This document shows positions 1 to 11,439 of a DNA stretch of 64,000 nucleotides, one piece after another. The DNA comes from Ascarosepion bandense (lineage: Eukaryota > Mollusca > Cephalopoda > Sepiida > Sepiidae). How positions within the stretch are numbered: the first letter of the stretch is position 1; the number at the start of each line of letters is the position of its first letter. The notes beneath the pieces are model-generated. The model saw only the letters and a program-made list of their open reading frames with translations. It had not been told where the DNA came from and did not search any database. Position numbers and translations under genes: made by a program. The stretch lies in NCBI GenBank assembly GCA_037127315.1, contig JBBBDQ010000914.1, positions 894,501 to 958,500 of the forward strand, in the 5' to 3' direction.

Positions 1-99
1 CTGAGTTTTACGTTCCTGGTTACCTTCCCCTCTTCAGTAAGTACTCCAATGTCCATATGCATGTCAGTGAACACCTTCCTCTAGCTAGGGTGATCTCTC

Positions 100-562
100 T
101 TGAATCCCTAGATCATTCTTTCATGTGCTTTCGTCTCTCACTTGTAAGCTCGGTTAGCTATCTTTTTTCTCTACCACTACCTCTTATCTTCTGACTGTTC
201 AGTACTTGATAACATTTCTACTAATATCGATATAGCCATTTCTTCTCATCCATCTGCCCATATATTTGTGTTTGGTGACTTTAACGCTCACCACTATAAG
301 TGGTTGGAAAACTCTGTCACCGATCTTGCTGGTGTCCACACCATGAATTTTTTTACAACTGGTGGATTTCCCCACGCGTTTTTCAAATAACCCTAACGGA
401 AGAGACTCACTACTAGATCTCTGTTTCACTTCAATCCCAGACTCTTGCAATGGCAAGCAGCTCTGCCATCTCAGAAACTCTGATCATGTGGTAGTTTCCG
501 TTAACATCTCCTTCCACTGCCACGCCACCCAAGCAACTCAGACTAGCAGAATATCCTACTGA
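100..562 (+). pseudogene. LINE family A endonuclease (APE-type) relic
   Basis: Relic of the AP-like endonuclease that nicks target DNA in non-LTR retrotransposons. The + strand reads VFGDFNAHHYKWL near 268-306, the GDFNAHH catalytic block of LINE endonucleases. It continues through GRDSLLDLCFTSIPD (399-443) to SDHVVVSV (479-502), the SDH block. A frame change is needed near 360-365 and stops follow after 560. The window edge cuts off the N-terminus. The strand, order and spacing with the RT downstream support one LINE. Jockey/CR1-like is the best clade guess from the phrase style and is not proven. Confidence 0.8.
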
Positions 563-1041
563 TACCAAAGAGCAGTCTGAGACTCGTACCGCGACTTCCT
601 GTGTGATGCCTCGTGGAACAATGTTTTTAGTCTTCCCGTTGAAGACTGTGTATCGATGCATTCATCTCAGCTAGGAAGTTTCAGCTTAAATCTCATTCGT
701 ACCCCTGGTTCTCACCCGCTTGATCGGCCACCATTACTCACCGGAATCACTTCTTCCGGCTTTTCAGAAGCCACGCGTCGGACAATAACAGGCGCCTTTT
801 TGCCTCAGCCCGAAATAAGTGCAAAAAGATACTCAATGAAGCTGAGATGTTGTTTGTTGCCAGAATGAAACAACGCATAGCATCCCGTAAGTTCGGCACC
901 AAAGACTACTGGCGACTCTGTAAATGTGTGCTTAACAATAGTAAAACCTCAATACCGTCTGTAATCATTGAATTTGAGGTCCTCACCTCCTCAGCGGACA
1001 AGGCTGAATGGTATGCTCGCTGATTCTCCACCAATTCGAGA
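563..1041 (+). pseudogene. LINE family A linker between endonuclease and RT
   Basis: Frameshifted coding remnant joining the endonuclease and RT. Readable islands include NEAEMLFVARMKQRIASRKF (837-896), then DYWRLCKCVLNNSKTSIPSV (904-963) and ADKAEWYAR (994-1020) before an in-frame stop. The lysine/arginine-rich helix followed by a W-containing segment is usual ahead of the RT in Jockey/CR1-type ORF2. Several frame changes make it non-functional. Confidence 0.65.
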
Positions 1042-1794
1042 GTGGATTCGTTTGAAGTATCTATACCCGAATTCCCAGCTAGGAATGAGGCCCAACTAAA
1101 TGACGTCCACATTATCTCCTCGCTGGTCTCCAACATAATCTCTAAGCTTGACCTTCATAAAGCGAGCAGTGGGGACGGAATCCCAATCATTGTCTTGAAG
1201 AAATATACCCCTGATCTCTCCTCTGTTCTCTCAAATCTCTACAACTACTGCCTATCAACTTCCTGCTTTCCAGCCTGTTGGAAGTCATCCTCTGTAGTTT
1301 CTATATTTAAGAATACTGAAGAAATCTCGGACCCCGCTAACTACCGTTTTATCAGTCTCCTGCCAATCTTTGGCAAAGTGTTCGAAGCCATTATCAATGC
1401 CGAGGTAATTCAGCATATCTCAGCCCACAGACTCTTCTCGAACAAACAGTATGGTTTCCGCTTCACCAGGTCTACTGCTGATACGCTAACGACCATCACT
1501 GAGTATATATACCTGGCTCTCGACAAGAATGGCGGAGCTCGAATCGTTGCCCTGGATATTTCCAAAACGTTTGACAGAATCTGGCATGCTAGCCTTCTAC
1601 GCAAGCTGCGGAGCTACGGTATAACTGGACTATTGTTTGACCTAATCCAGTCATTCCTCTCTAATCGCACAATGAAGGTAGTATTAAACGGACATGCCTC
1701 CCAAAACTACCATACGAACGCGGGTGTCCATCAAGGCTCTATTCTAGGTCCTACGTTTTTTCTGATCTACATTAACGATCACCCCATGTTATAA
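1042..1794 (+). pseudogene. LINE family A reverse transcriptase relic
   Basis: 250-codon open stretch from the RT domain of a Jockey/CR1-like LINE. Visible motifs are GDGIPIIVLKK (RT0/1 region), the DPANYRFISLLPIFGKVFE block, ALDISKTFDRIWH with the first catalytic Asp, and GVHQGSILGPTFFLIYIND. The frame ends at a stop just after IND. The next expected block, a Y/F-x-D-D catalytic box, is absent. The C-terminal part resumes at 1801 in another frame. The ATG at 1042 is internal and not a true start. Loss of the catalytic box shows a dead copy. Confidence 0.92.
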
Positions 1795-1800
1795 GATCCT

Positions 1801-2248
1801 AAGTAACACCACCGTTTACTCTCGCCTCGATTAAAAATCTGCTGAGGTTTACAAAGCGAACCTTGCTGCCAAGCTTTAGAAGGACCTCCAATCCATGGTG
1901 GGCTGGGGAAAGAAATGGCTCGTAAATTTTAATGCTTCCTAAACCATCATAGACAATCGCTCCTACCCCCCACCTTATCATGGAACAGGCTATCCTCCCT
2001 GAGAGTAAAACACTACGCCTACTTGGCCTCACACTCTCAGCGGACCTCAAGTGGAATGAATATATCGAATTCATTGCTAAATCCGCTGCTAAGAAGGTCG
2101 GTTCACTGTGCAGGGTCATGAAGTCTTTCCCGTCTGAGTTCATCCTGCATATATATAAATCTAACATTCGCCCGTGTATTGAATACTGCTGCCACATCTG
2201 ATCTGCTATTCACCTCATGGTTCTTGACAAAATCCAACGGTGAATCAG
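1801..2248 (+). pseudogene. LINE family A C-terminal segment, truncated
   Basis: After the frame break the + strand reads SNTTVYSRLD, then WGKKWLVNFNAS, LRLLGLTLSADLKWNEYIE (about 2016-2072), and IRPCIEYCCHI to 2201, ending near VLDKIQR (about 2245). These are conserved post-catalytic blocks of Jockey/CR1-type RT. TTVYS normally follows the catalytic DD, here replaced by SN or deleted. The sequence stops abruptly where LTR-like sequence begins at about 2255, so the 3' tail is missing. Related fragments lie at 45010-45560 (+) and 51850-52610 (-). Confidence 0.85.
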
Positions 2249-2254
2249 GCAAGG

Positions 2255-2829
2255 CTTGTTTTTCATTGACAATGTTTTTACAATTAGTAACGGCTTACAA
2301 ACAGGCATTGCTTGTCCTCCATTGGTCACGGTTTACACCAAAGCATTTTTGATTTTCTGTTTGTACATTTGTTGACTTTCTCTTCTGTTTTCTTAGGAAT
2401 ACTCACATCAGAAGAAAATGTTCTGTAATGTTCGAAATTTCTCTACGTTGCATCATACCAGTAGCTATCTTGATGTATGACTATGCAATCATAGAGGCTA
2501 TCCACACCCCAATTTTCAAACTGACATCGGTGCACGGTGTTAATCGGAGGTCATTTACACAATGTCAATTTGAGAGTCAATATTTTGTATGTAAATATAT
2601 TTACCTCACGTTCAACACCACGTAAATAAGTTCCTCATTTCAGAAATATATGTCTGAACACAGGAAAGCTGTCATTATCTGCGTTACATGTCATTCAACG
2701 TCTGATCGAAAGAAAAAAAAACAAAGAAAAGTTACCTAAGCGTGTGATGCTCTCTGTTCATTATGGGCTTGCAATTTCCTTGAAGGATTAGTAGTCTAAC
2801 CGATCTTACGCCAGTAAGTCTACAATACT
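2255..2829 (-). repeat. Candidate 3' LTR of the Gypsy relic
   Basis: Starts just after the stop codon of the last minus-strand ORF, preceded by a purine run (GACTAAAAAAAGC on the minus strand) that could be a polypurine tract. The stretch at about 2265-2400 aligns by eye with about 7660-7800 in the same orientation, sharing TCCTCCATTGGTCACGG versus TCCTCCATTAGTCACGG. The rest aligns poorly, so the LTRs are very diverged or the shared block is a nested repeat. Confidence 0.4.
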
Positions 2830-2831
2830 AC

Positions 2832-3260
2832 TCAATGGCTTTTTTTAGTCTTACGTTCATCTATGGAACGTATAGACGCATCGATTCTTTTATCCCCAAT
2901 AGACGTTTGTCCTACTTGGACATCTTCGCTTACCGCACTGTTAGGTGATTCATCAGAAATTCCCTCTTCTACATAAGTAGATTTCCATGTTTCACCTTTT
3001 GGACCATCATCCTTGAGAGTGGATGAATAACTAAACATGTCTCGTTATCAACAGATGACACGTTTATATCGTTTACGTCGTGTCTTGATACGGCGTTCTA
3101 TTAATGGGACATCACACTCATCGTCTGAATTCTCACGTTCATGTCGACACTTGCATACTGTAAAATCAGCCTGCTCCACCCCGGATTTGCTGTCAAAATT
3201 GCTGGATTCTGATGGAGCAACCAATACAATTTTCTGCAACGGCCTATCTAATGTGGGCAT
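2832..3260 (-). pseudogene. Gypsy relic, ORF downstream of integrase
   Basis: Two adjacent minus-strand open stretches (3260-3048 and 3038-2832) rich in charged and Ser residues: one has SSNFDSKSGVEQADFTVCKC and RRIKTRRKRYKR, the other SYSSTLKDDGPKGETWKS. They follow the integrase at the expected place for the pol C-terminus. A basic tail after integrase is common in this group. No separate function can be assigned. A stop and frame change separate the two halves. Confidence 0.5.
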
Positions 3261-3542
3261 TTTCTATTCTTCGATCGACGCATCCTGAGGGCAATCATCA
3301 TGCGTCTTAGTGACTGAACCGGTTAACTGATCTTTAATTCTATAAAATACAGAACTATTCTTTTAAACAACACATAATATGGTCGCTAGCGTATATTCAA
3401 TTTCACTTTCTTCGTTTTTGTGTTATTTCTAACTAAAGTGAATCTACGATGAATTTTCTTCAGGGCGATTTTGTGATGTTCATCACCATAATGGATGAGA
3501 CGAGGTTTCAGTATATCATCCAAAGGCAAAGTAACATCTCTG

Positions 3543-4200
3543 TTAGAGGGTAAGTAAGACGGCAAAAAATTTTTGGTCTGCCACTGACATCTGGTTAATA
3601 TAAATATCCAGTGAGTCTTCGTTGCTGCTAATTTTCTTAGTTAAAATATCATGCATTTTTCTGTGAAATCTCTCAACCTTACCGCTCCTCTGAGGGTGAT
3701 AAAATGAAGTTGTCTCATGGTGTATATTTAGGTCTTCTAATATGTTTTTCATGATTTTGTTGACATTCTCCGGCCCATTATCGGTTAAAAGCTGAAGTAG
3801 TGCTGCAGATCTGGGAAAAATTTAATCAACTAAAATATGAACCACATTTTCTGCCTTTTTGTAAAAAACAGCAAAGACATCAGGCTAATCACTGCACATA
3901 TCTATGAATGTAACTATGTACTGATTACATGAATGAATCTTTGAGTAATGTCCAAAGATATCCTCAGCAAGCTCTGCGAAGGGAGATGGAAGCAAATCGC
4001 ATCCTTGCATATGGGGTTGCTGTTTCCTTAAATTCCTTGTTTGCACGAAATATATTTACCCACAAAATCATGACTCTCTTTTAGCAAACAGGGCCAGAAA
4101 CACTATTGTTTTATTGAATGGAATATTTTATCCACACCCATATCACCACTGTCATCCTGGTATTGAACCAGCACACGTTTTTCTAAGGTGAAACGGAACA
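3543..4200 (-). pseudogene. Gypsy relic integrase
   Basis: Minus-strand integrase, which would insert the element cDNA. In order: a damaged zinc-binding region near 4160-4060 (GDMGVDKIFHSIKQ, the usual GH.G His replaced, and KYISC in place of KCxxC), a core with FIDMCSD (first Asp), LTDNGPENVNKIM near 3780 (second Asp) and HPQRSGKVERFHRKMHDI near 3690-3640 (the Glu of the D,D-35-E triad). The triad is still visible, but stops interrupt the N-terminal half. The last 69 codons (3752-3543) are open. Confidence 0.88.
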
Positions 4201-4439
4201 GACAGCCTGATGAGAGGTTGATCGTGAGACTGAGACAAGTAATACACTATCTAATTCATTATTATGTACCTTTTCTGTTCTGCTTTTATAGCCCTACCAT
4301 TTTTAAATCTACTCTTCAGGTCTAGAATGTCCTTGTCCAACACTTGCTCCCTAATCGTTTATATCCCCTGCGAAGTGGTGTATTCAGGCGTCACTGATGA
4401 ATTGTCGACATTTCCATAGGATACAAATTCCCTCTGTTT

Positions 4440-5011
4440 AATTCGATTTTAATTTATCGTAATAATTAATTCCTATCGGCTATATCTAGCGGAGAATCAA
4501 CATTGTCTTCATTTGCATCAACGGCAAGCAAAAAGAGATCTGCGCAAACATTATCTTTACCATTAAGATATTGTATACTGCAGTTGTAGCCAGTCAGCTT
4601 CAGAGCCTAAATCTGATTATTTTATTTTGTATGGGCGAAGTGAGTAAATTTTCTAGAGGTATATGATCTATGTAGATCCTGAATGCTGCACTATGCAGGT
4701 AGTGGTTCAGTTTATGAAGAGCATAGTGTATCGCAATAGCCTCCTTCTCTATAGTTGACCATCTTGTTTGCGTGCCATTTAACTTATGAGTGAGTAAATA
4801 AATTGTTTTGTATCGCTTTCCTATTTTTCATCATAAACCGATTGGGATAGACATGCACCAATCGATTGATCGGAGACGTCAGTATATAGTCCATAGTCCT
4901 TATTGAGTTGGGATAGGCTAGTATCATCATATTGGTGAGCTTCGTTTTTTGAGGGGCCTGGAAACCGTCATCCCATTGAAACAATGCATTCTTTGTTTTT
5001 AGATTAATCAT
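4440..5011 (-). pseudogene. Gypsy relic RNase H domain
   Basis: The minus-strand open piece 5011-4784 begins with KTKNALFQWDDGFQAPQKTK, the FxWdxxxQxAFxxLK signature at the RT/RNase H boundary. Further on, KEAIAIHYALHKLNHYLHSA (around 4720) and IRIYIDHIPLENLL-like text correspond to the Glu and Asp motifs of the RNase H fold. LNGKDNVCAD near 4570-4540 matches the G.xNxvADxLSR end block. A frame shift lies near 4784. The domain would degrade the RNA of the RNA/DNA hybrid during reverse transcription. Confidence 0.8.
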
Positions 5012-5039
5012 CGTATCAGCAATATCAAAAAAACATTCT

Positions 5040-5829
5040 AATAAAGCGGCGATGGTAAAAGGTTATTTCAATGAAGGTCCCCACTTGCCCAACAATGGTT
5101 TAAGTTGAAACTGATTTTATAGCCTTGATTTATCAGAATCTGGTTGTATTCCCGCTTCGTTAATTTTGAAACCCAGGTATTGATTCTCTATTTTATAGAT
5201 ATCACACTTAGCTGTTTCAACTTGAGATTACGCTAACTACCCAAGACTGTCTCTATATGCTTAAAGTGATCTTCTACTTTATTCGAAAATATCAAAATAT
5301 CATCTAAGTATGCCAGAACAAAACCATTTTGTGCCGTAAAAGACTTGACATTAACTCCCGGAAGACACAGGAATATTTGCTAGTCCAAATGGCATAACGT
5401 TAAAATGAAAACAAACCACTGTGGCAAGTGAATGCACTTTTCTCTTTGTCATCGTCACGTACCCAGAATTTAAATAAATCTTTGAAAATGACCTTACCGA
5501 CCCGAGTGATACATGTATATCTTCAATAATTGGAAGATCTGATATTGAGCGTATTTATTCTTAATATTTTTGAGTGCCCTAAAGTCTACACAAAATCTCT
5601 TACTGCTATCTTTCTTTTCCACTAAAACTATTAGAAAACCACATGGACTATTTGATCTTTCAATTACGCCTGCATGCACCATTTCGTCGACTACTGAATC
5701 AACCATCTTTCTTTCTTTCTCTGAGCTGTGTGCGATACGTGTTTTTTTTATGGGCTCATGCCTTCCAATATCAATACCCATCTCCGCACTATCAATCCTG
5801 CCTACATTTTTATCGTCACTAATGTGCAA
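5040..5829 (-). pseudogene. Gypsy relic reverse transcriptase
   Basis: The open piece 5829-5494 carries HAGVIERSNSPCGFLIVLVE and RFCVDFRALKNI, the N-terminal fingers of Ty3/Gypsy RT. After a break, MPFGLAN appears near 5390. The catalytic box YLDD is intact at 5310-5299 inside VLAYLDDILIFSNKVEDHFK, and LGFKINEAGIQPD follows near 5175-5135. The palm catalytic residues are therefore preserved although several indels and stops separate the blocks. Ty3/Gypsy assignment is secure; family within it is not resolved. Confidence 0.9.
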
Positions 5830-5869
5830 GTCCCTATTTATTTTCAGTACATTGTCAATTTCGGGCTTG

Positions 5870-6440
5870 AATATTTCCAGTATATTTGCATGTTCTAAAT
5901 CTACATCGGAATTTTTATTTTTTCCCTATCGGGCATTGTAATTTCAGTAATATTACCTACCCTTCTCAATTAAGCAATTAAACACCCTGCTTCAATGTAG
6001 CTGTTTGGTTAGTGTTACCCATTATTAGCAACGGAAACCTAGAAAACTTTTTTTTCCTCCTGCGTTGACATGTGATATACCGTGGAAATTGCTAAGATAT
6101 TCAGTACTATTCTATTTCATATTCCTTGACTTTTCCTTTTACTAAACTTAGTTTGTCCCATACAAGTATGCAGGGGCTGCGGTTTTAATTTTATGTACTA
6201 ACCTAATAATAAAGAACATATTTATATCCTTCTTTAATTCTGCATATTACTCCCCAATTGTCAAGGCCCCCAAATGAAAGTATATTCATATCTCGATTTA
6301 CATTAGGCCTTCAACATGTGATGAGGACCCATTAGCAGTTCGTAGCTTCTTTTGCAGTTCAAATCCTGATGAAATTTTTTTTAAAACTCTGAAGTTATTT
6401 ACCGATACATTTACTCCCTATCTACCAAGCCTCGATTGAT
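5870..6440 (-). other. Gap between gag and RT, protease expected here
   Basis: Position and orientation predict an aspartic protease, but no DTG/DSG-type active site was recognised in any minus-strand frame. Only short readable bits such as RFPLLIMGNTNQTATLK (about 6035-5985) are present. Stops are frequent. Confidence 0.4.
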
Positions 6441-6448
6441 TATACGTT

Positions 6449-6919
6449 TTATATTAATATTGACGGAATTTGGCGAGCCCGTATTAGTAAATACGTGCGT
6501 CGGTTCAACTCGCGATTTTTATATTTTGACCATTTATCATTCTTTTTTAAACTGTCCACGTTATACCTGAGCTTATTATTATTACTGGATGCAGCAGGAT
6601 TCACAGATTCTATCGGTACCCGCCTCTGAGAGTGATAAATCTCTATTAGCTCATATTCCGAGCATACATCGAGTCGAATTTCCCTTTTCAACTCGTATAG
6701 AAATTTATGATAAGCAACTTCTAAGGTTTGTGGCTCGTCTCTCATCACTATCAACTTTATATCTTCCTTCCTTAGCTCTTCTATAAATAATTTAAGTAAT
6801 TGCTTTGCATATGCACACTCTGACAGGTGTACTGCCCCTTGCATGTAATCCTGTATTCTTTCTGTTCTACCCTGCTTAATGTTTGTTGAATCAACTAACC
6901 GAGCATTGTGGTTGCACAC
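6449..6919 (-). pseudogene. Gypsy relic gag (capsid) fragment
   Basis: 156-codon minus-strand open stretch. It has RIQDYMQGAVHLSECAYAKQ, FIEELRKEDIKLIVM and TLEVAYHKFLYELKREIR, an all-helical pattern like the retrotransposon capsid C-terminal half (the GI..E/Lk..l..a.P.t.eEA..a motif). A polar, Asn/Lys-rich tail follows (NNNKLRYNVDSLKKNDKWSK). No CCHC zinc knuckle could be seen. It lies upstream of RT on the same strand. The start Met is arbitrary and the N-terminus is probably missing. Confidence 0.7.
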
Positions 6920-7324
6920 TACCCCGTAATAACACCTAAAGAATTTTCTAACGCATTACTTGTAAGTTGTGGGTTATTAGACGCTCACTTGTGGAGATAT
7001 TTTCTTATGCATTCCTCTGTAACGCGTACAATTCTGAAATGTTTCTAGATATACTTCGACCAAGTGTCATACTCACCATCTTCTGTATGCTTTAAAAAAA
7101 ACTCACCTCTTAATGTGTTCATCACCTAAGAAGCCACATTTATAATTTCCATCGTTAGACTCTTAGCGAAATTAGAAAATGTATGCTGTTCCATTTTAAA
7201 GTCTTTTTTAAAATCTTTTTCTTTTGTTTTCTATTTTTTAAGCTAGAAACTTTTCTACAATATTCACAAGAGTAGTATACACAAAAAGTAAAACCGAAAG
7301 TCACTTACCTTTCCTTGATGTCGT

Positions 7325-7800
7325 CTGTTATACCACGGTCGTCAAATGTTTACACATTTATCAATTTATGTTTTCTGAAGAAAAAAAAACAATGACTCAC
7401 TGCGCACCAAATCGAGTATGTAGTATACTACTACTGGATTATAACAGACATCGAGAAACACGTATATATAAAAATATTTCCTTATATTTTTCTTCTTTGA
7501 CGGTGATGCCTTTTTCGGAGCAGGAGAACAGTCGAAGAGACTTCATGCAAACGAAGGAGCTGCTGAGAGTCGGAAGCAAGCGGAGATCAATTCGTAGATA
7601 TATATCTCAAAACACTCACGTGACCCACATGGTCACGCCTCTTCAACCACGCATTGCTTGTTTTTCATAGGAAATGCTTGTTTTCTATTCGTCGCGGCCT
7701 ACAGACATGCATTGGTTGTCCTCCATTAGTCACGGCTTAACCCACGCATATTTGCTTTTCCGATTATCACTTTGTTGACTTTTTCTACAGCCGTATTTAT
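7325..7800 (-). repeat. Candidate 5' LTR and leader of the Gypsy relic
   Basis: Upstream of gag on the minus strand. The part at 7660-7800 resembles 2265-2400. A TATA-like run occurs near 7480-7455 on the minus strand, followed by the AT-poor 7330 region where TGGTATAACAGACGACATC could be a primer-binding site and GGTAAGT a leader splice-donor-like string. All of these are weak visual matches. Confidence 0.35.
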
Positions 7801-7870
7801 CTGTATGTGACATCCGCCGGGCCAGATGTTTCTGTCAATTACATCAGCCAGTTCATCACTGTTTAAGGCA
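7765..7870 (+). repeat. Degenerate TTGACTT...CTACAGCCG repeat, two units
   Basis: Contains TTGTTGACTTTTTCTACAGC, TATCTGTATGTGACATCCGC and then GCCAGATGTTTCTGTCAATT. The same motif pair recurs many times in 30895-31420, so this is a short block of that tandem family lying beside the Gypsy 5' end. Confidence 0.5.
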
Positions 7871-8490
7871 ATATATTACAAAAACAACTGGTTTACGATC
7901 TTCTTTTCTATGTACTTTCAACGAGCTGCAAGCCTGTCCTTTATATTCTTTGTCACCGCTTCATGGGATGGATTACATTCAGTTCTTTGATATATCTTCT
8001 TTCAGGAGAGTTTAATTTGGGAGAGGAATATTTGATATATCAAAAGTATTCTTTGTGTATGTATTCTTTTAAATAAAAATGGAACCCTCCAACTGCAGGC
8101 ATTGTAGTGCAATACTCATAAGTGGCAATCCAGATAGATGTCATCAAAAGACTATTAGTATTAGAAACACGTTTCTGTGTAATAACCACCCACTTTAAGC
8201 ATCGTATCAACTTTACTAGTAGGGAAAACAATTGAAAATCTCCCACTATCTATTGCAATCTCCGTGTACTTACGGAAAGAACTATCCTCGAAGCATAATA
8301 AATTTTATGAGACCAATCTATCCCGTCTGACTGAATAAAGGATTCGATTCGAAATTTAAATTCTAATGTTGGATGAAACGTATAATTCCAGCTACCAAAA
8401 TAAGTATGAGTATATTATTGGTAATATTAACTGTTTTCTCATAGAGCAACATTCATTCTTTGACCAAGCAGCCAGTGTTGTTGTCGGTTG

Positions 8491-8496
<6 letters not shown>

Positions 8497-8524
<28 letters not shown>
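8497..8524. repeat. (TA)n microsatellite
   Basis: About 14 uninterrupted TA units. Confidence 0.95.
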
Positions 8525-8530
<6 letters not shown>

Positions 8531-8918
8531 TATTTCGAGCAAAAATAATGTTTTATGAAAAAAGGGTTCTCAAGCCTATTAGTTGACATTGATCTTTTCC
8601 TGTGATGATTGGGATTTCCTTTCTGACATTTTGTCTAAAGTAGTATGATATGTCGATATCTTCATGAAATCATTATATTCTATTGGAGCTACATATGCTA
8701 TACATTTAATTGTTGCTTCGGCTATAAAACCTCGAGTAATTTGATTGTAAATATTTGGAGTAGTTATTTAGTTGAGATACATTAGTGTCAGTCCCAGAGG
8801 CACGAGGAGATTTAACTATGAAAATATCCATAATATATTTCCATGAATAGAAAGATATTACACTAGCTAAAGTTATAATTACAGAACTGAAAGCGTAATA
8901 AAAGTAGTACACCCCCAC

Positions 8919-8944
8919 ATATATATATATATATATATATATAT
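8919..8944. repeat. (TA)n microsatellite
   Basis: About 13 uninterrupted TA units. Confidence 0.95.
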
Positions 8945-9301
8945 CATGACATTTACCTTCGCTTGTCAGAAGGTATGATAGGTCTGCGCAATCAAGACAA
9001 AGCGAAGTGTAACTCCCACTAAAACTAAGATACACCACGTACTACACAGCCGCTCTAATTAAGGAGTCTGTTGGGAGTGAGCAAAAGAAAAAGTTACCAG
9101 CTAAGAATTACGAGTACTTTAAAATTTGGGGCTAGTAAAAATCCCATGTGATTAACTTGGGTAAAGAATGTCCTGCAACTGACATAATAATTTAAAGTAG
9201 ACTAGAGAAGAGACTGAATGAAATACCTTTGAATGAACTTAAAAAATAATGTTAGCAATACGATAATATACCATACGTTTTTCAAGTTCTTCACAAAAGA
9301 A

Positions 9302-9304
<3 letters not shown>

Positions 9305-9361
<57 letters not shown>
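9305..9361. repeat. (TA)n microsatellite
   Basis: About 28 uninterrupted TA units, the longest pure TA run in the first 10 kb. It generates mirrored Tyr-Ile open frames on both strands that are not genes. Confidence 0.95.
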
Positions 9362-9363
<2 letters not shown>

Positions 9364-10924
9364 CATTATTAGCGAACAGATATCTTTGCGCCATTGGCAT
9401 TTTGGCGCGTCGATGAGAAGGTTTCCTTAGATTATTGAACAACAATGTGACAGTTTCAGGACATTCTTAACCGAGTATTGAAACAGGAAGGAAAATAAAA
9501 TATCTACGAATACTTTAATCAAAACAATACAGACCAGAGTAACATTGGAATATGCAGATGAAAGCCAGACAGATAGTATCGATTAAATAATGAAAGAAAA
9601 ATATCCATCATTTTGAAAACGGTGAAAGAGAGCAATAGTAAACATAAAAAGTGGGAGACAATAAAATAAAATAACCAAAAAAAAGCATTATTGCTTTGAA
9701 AAACACGATCAACGAAATATATTGACCTATTTAAAGAAAATCCACCGGAACTTGTAAAAGAAAAGAAAAAGATATTTTTTCGGAGTAAAACATTGAGTAG
9801 ACAAACAAATGAATATACAACAAATTGTAATTTATCATGCATTATTTTCATTATTATAAGACTTTTTAGTCATTGACAGAATTACATTTTGAGCAATTCC
9901 TCAATTATTATTAACGAAATAAAAAGAGGCCTTTGCGATATTAAACAGAACTGATATTGAAAATATTTATACTATTAAAGACAGAAGTTTGTTTCTTTTG
10001 TGATAGTTTCTTTCTCTTGATTAAATTGGTTTCAAAGATTTTATACATGTGAGAAATAATAAGAAATATTTTATATAAAAAATAACAATACCAACAAATA
10101 TAAATTCAACTAATAAATGGAGTCAGTCTCTTATTAAAATCCTGAAGACTTAAAGAAAATGTTCATATCTAGTAAAATATTCTTACAAGGATGACGCACT
10201 TTGCATTTTACAACCAGACAAATTTCCGTTTCTCTCACTGTAATTTTACTATTTGATCTGCTAATGAATTATCATATCTGACGTGATTTTTCATTTTGTT
10301 TAGAATCTGATCAGGCTTCCACACATTGATTTTGTGTTCTCTTTAAATTTACTTATCTAAAATTTTAACTCATTATTTACTGTTTCAGACAGCTAATAGT
10401 AATGAAAGTAGCCTCAAGCTCATCTCCAGATAAGAAAGAGACCTCACTATCAATGGTTTACGAACACATCACGCTGAAGTACCAGTTTCCGTAAGATCAC
10501 TGAATTTAAGCCAAAGATATTGGTGGACTTTTTCAAAATATTTATATATTTGGCAATGATATTCAACTTGTAAAAGTTCCAAAAGCAATTCAAGTTACCT
10601 TAGAAAAAAATTTAGAAGAAACTGAAAACCCAATCCTTTACTAAAAACAAGGGATAAACGTCTATTACTGATCAAAATACCGGAGAAGAATGTAAACCAG
10701 ACGACAGGTAAACATGTCTATATCTATTGAGAGAAGAAAATGTATTTAAATAGAAACTAAATTTTCGGAATTCTACGAGAAGACGTTAGAAGTTTATGTT
10801 TGAATTAGACTTTAGAAAAAACAGAAACTCTAAACGGAAAACGAGATATAGCTCTACCCCTGCTCAAAAGATCAAAGAGAAGTTTGAACCGGATGATATT
10901 TATGAAGACAAGAGATAATTGAAG

Positions 10925-11430
10925 CACTTACCGAGAAGGAATGCTACATAACCATCAAAGATCATAAACCTGATTTTCAGGGAAAGCCATCAACAAGGGA
11001 TTAACCTGACCAGACCCGAAATTGAAAGAATTATTTTAAAAAATACTTGAAAGAATCAACTTAAAGATCAAGAACTATCTGGAAGTAAGCTTATGGACTA
11101 ATCTCAAGGATTTTACAAATTGGTTCTCAAGGATTGGTTCTCAAATTGTTCTCAATTTTAAAAACTGGTTCTCAAAGAAAAAAACCGTATGTCCTTTTAT
11201 CCAATTTGATGTCGCTGATCACTCCCCTTCAATTATTTATGCTAAAATCGACATTTATCTCACGAATGAGGAGTCTAACATAATTTTGAATACGAAAAAC
11301 TCCATACTCATCCAAACGAAAGAACAATGGATCAAAAATACTGATGATAACTTTGACATAACAATGGGCTCACTCGACTTGGCAGAATTCACACACCTCA
11401 TAGAACAATTAATTCACTTTATATAACCTA
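10925..11430 (+). pseudogene. PLE-1 reverse transcriptase, N-terminal half
   Basis: The + strand reads CYITIKDHKPDFQGKPST (from about 10942), the opening RT block, then LTRPEI and similar near 11006. After a duplicated AATTGGTTCTCAAG segment it gives PFIQFDVADHSPSIIYAKID (11193-11252), where QFD carries the first catalytic Asp. EQWIKNTDDNFDITMGSLDL (11321-11380) matches the conserved W.KK...FDVTMGS.DGAE block of this RT type. The frame changes at least twice. Short direct repeats at about 11117-11178 inserted extra copies of TTGGTTCTCAA. Confidence 0.85.
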
Positions 11431-11439
11431 ACAAATTGA

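Larger units (their letters stand above)
2255..7870 (-). mobile_element. Ty3/Gypsy LTR retrotransposon, decayed
   Basis: Minus-strand element reading gag (6919-6449), unresolved protease region, RT (5829-5040), RNase H (5011-4440), integrase (4200-3543) and a C-terminal ORF (3260-2832). This gag-RT-RH-IN order is that of Ty3/Gypsy elements. Direct-repeat candidates for LTRs flank it at 2255-2420 and 7660-7800. Stops and frameshifts break every domain, so it is a relic. Exact LTR limits and target-site duplication were not resolved by eye. Confidence 0.8.
7871..10390. other. Gene-free AT-rich stretch
   Basis: No coding region recognised. It holds three (TA)n tracts (listed separately). The open stretches at 8040-8246, 8706-9038, 9233-9445 and 9519-9851 have no recognisable domain, and several are created by TA repeats read as Tyr-Ile runs. 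Confidence 0.6.

Noticed and set aside
1410..1604. Minus-strand 64-codon frame over the LINE A RT
   Set aside because: Shadow of the + strand RT frame; the same holds for the frames opposing 5494-5829, 6449-6919, 28329-28673 and 62446-63634.
9233..9445. Mirrored open frames with Tyr-Ile runs on both strands
   Set aside because: Produced by the (TA)n tract; the same applies to 8706-9038, 12836-13084, 26049-26267 and 46629-46835.
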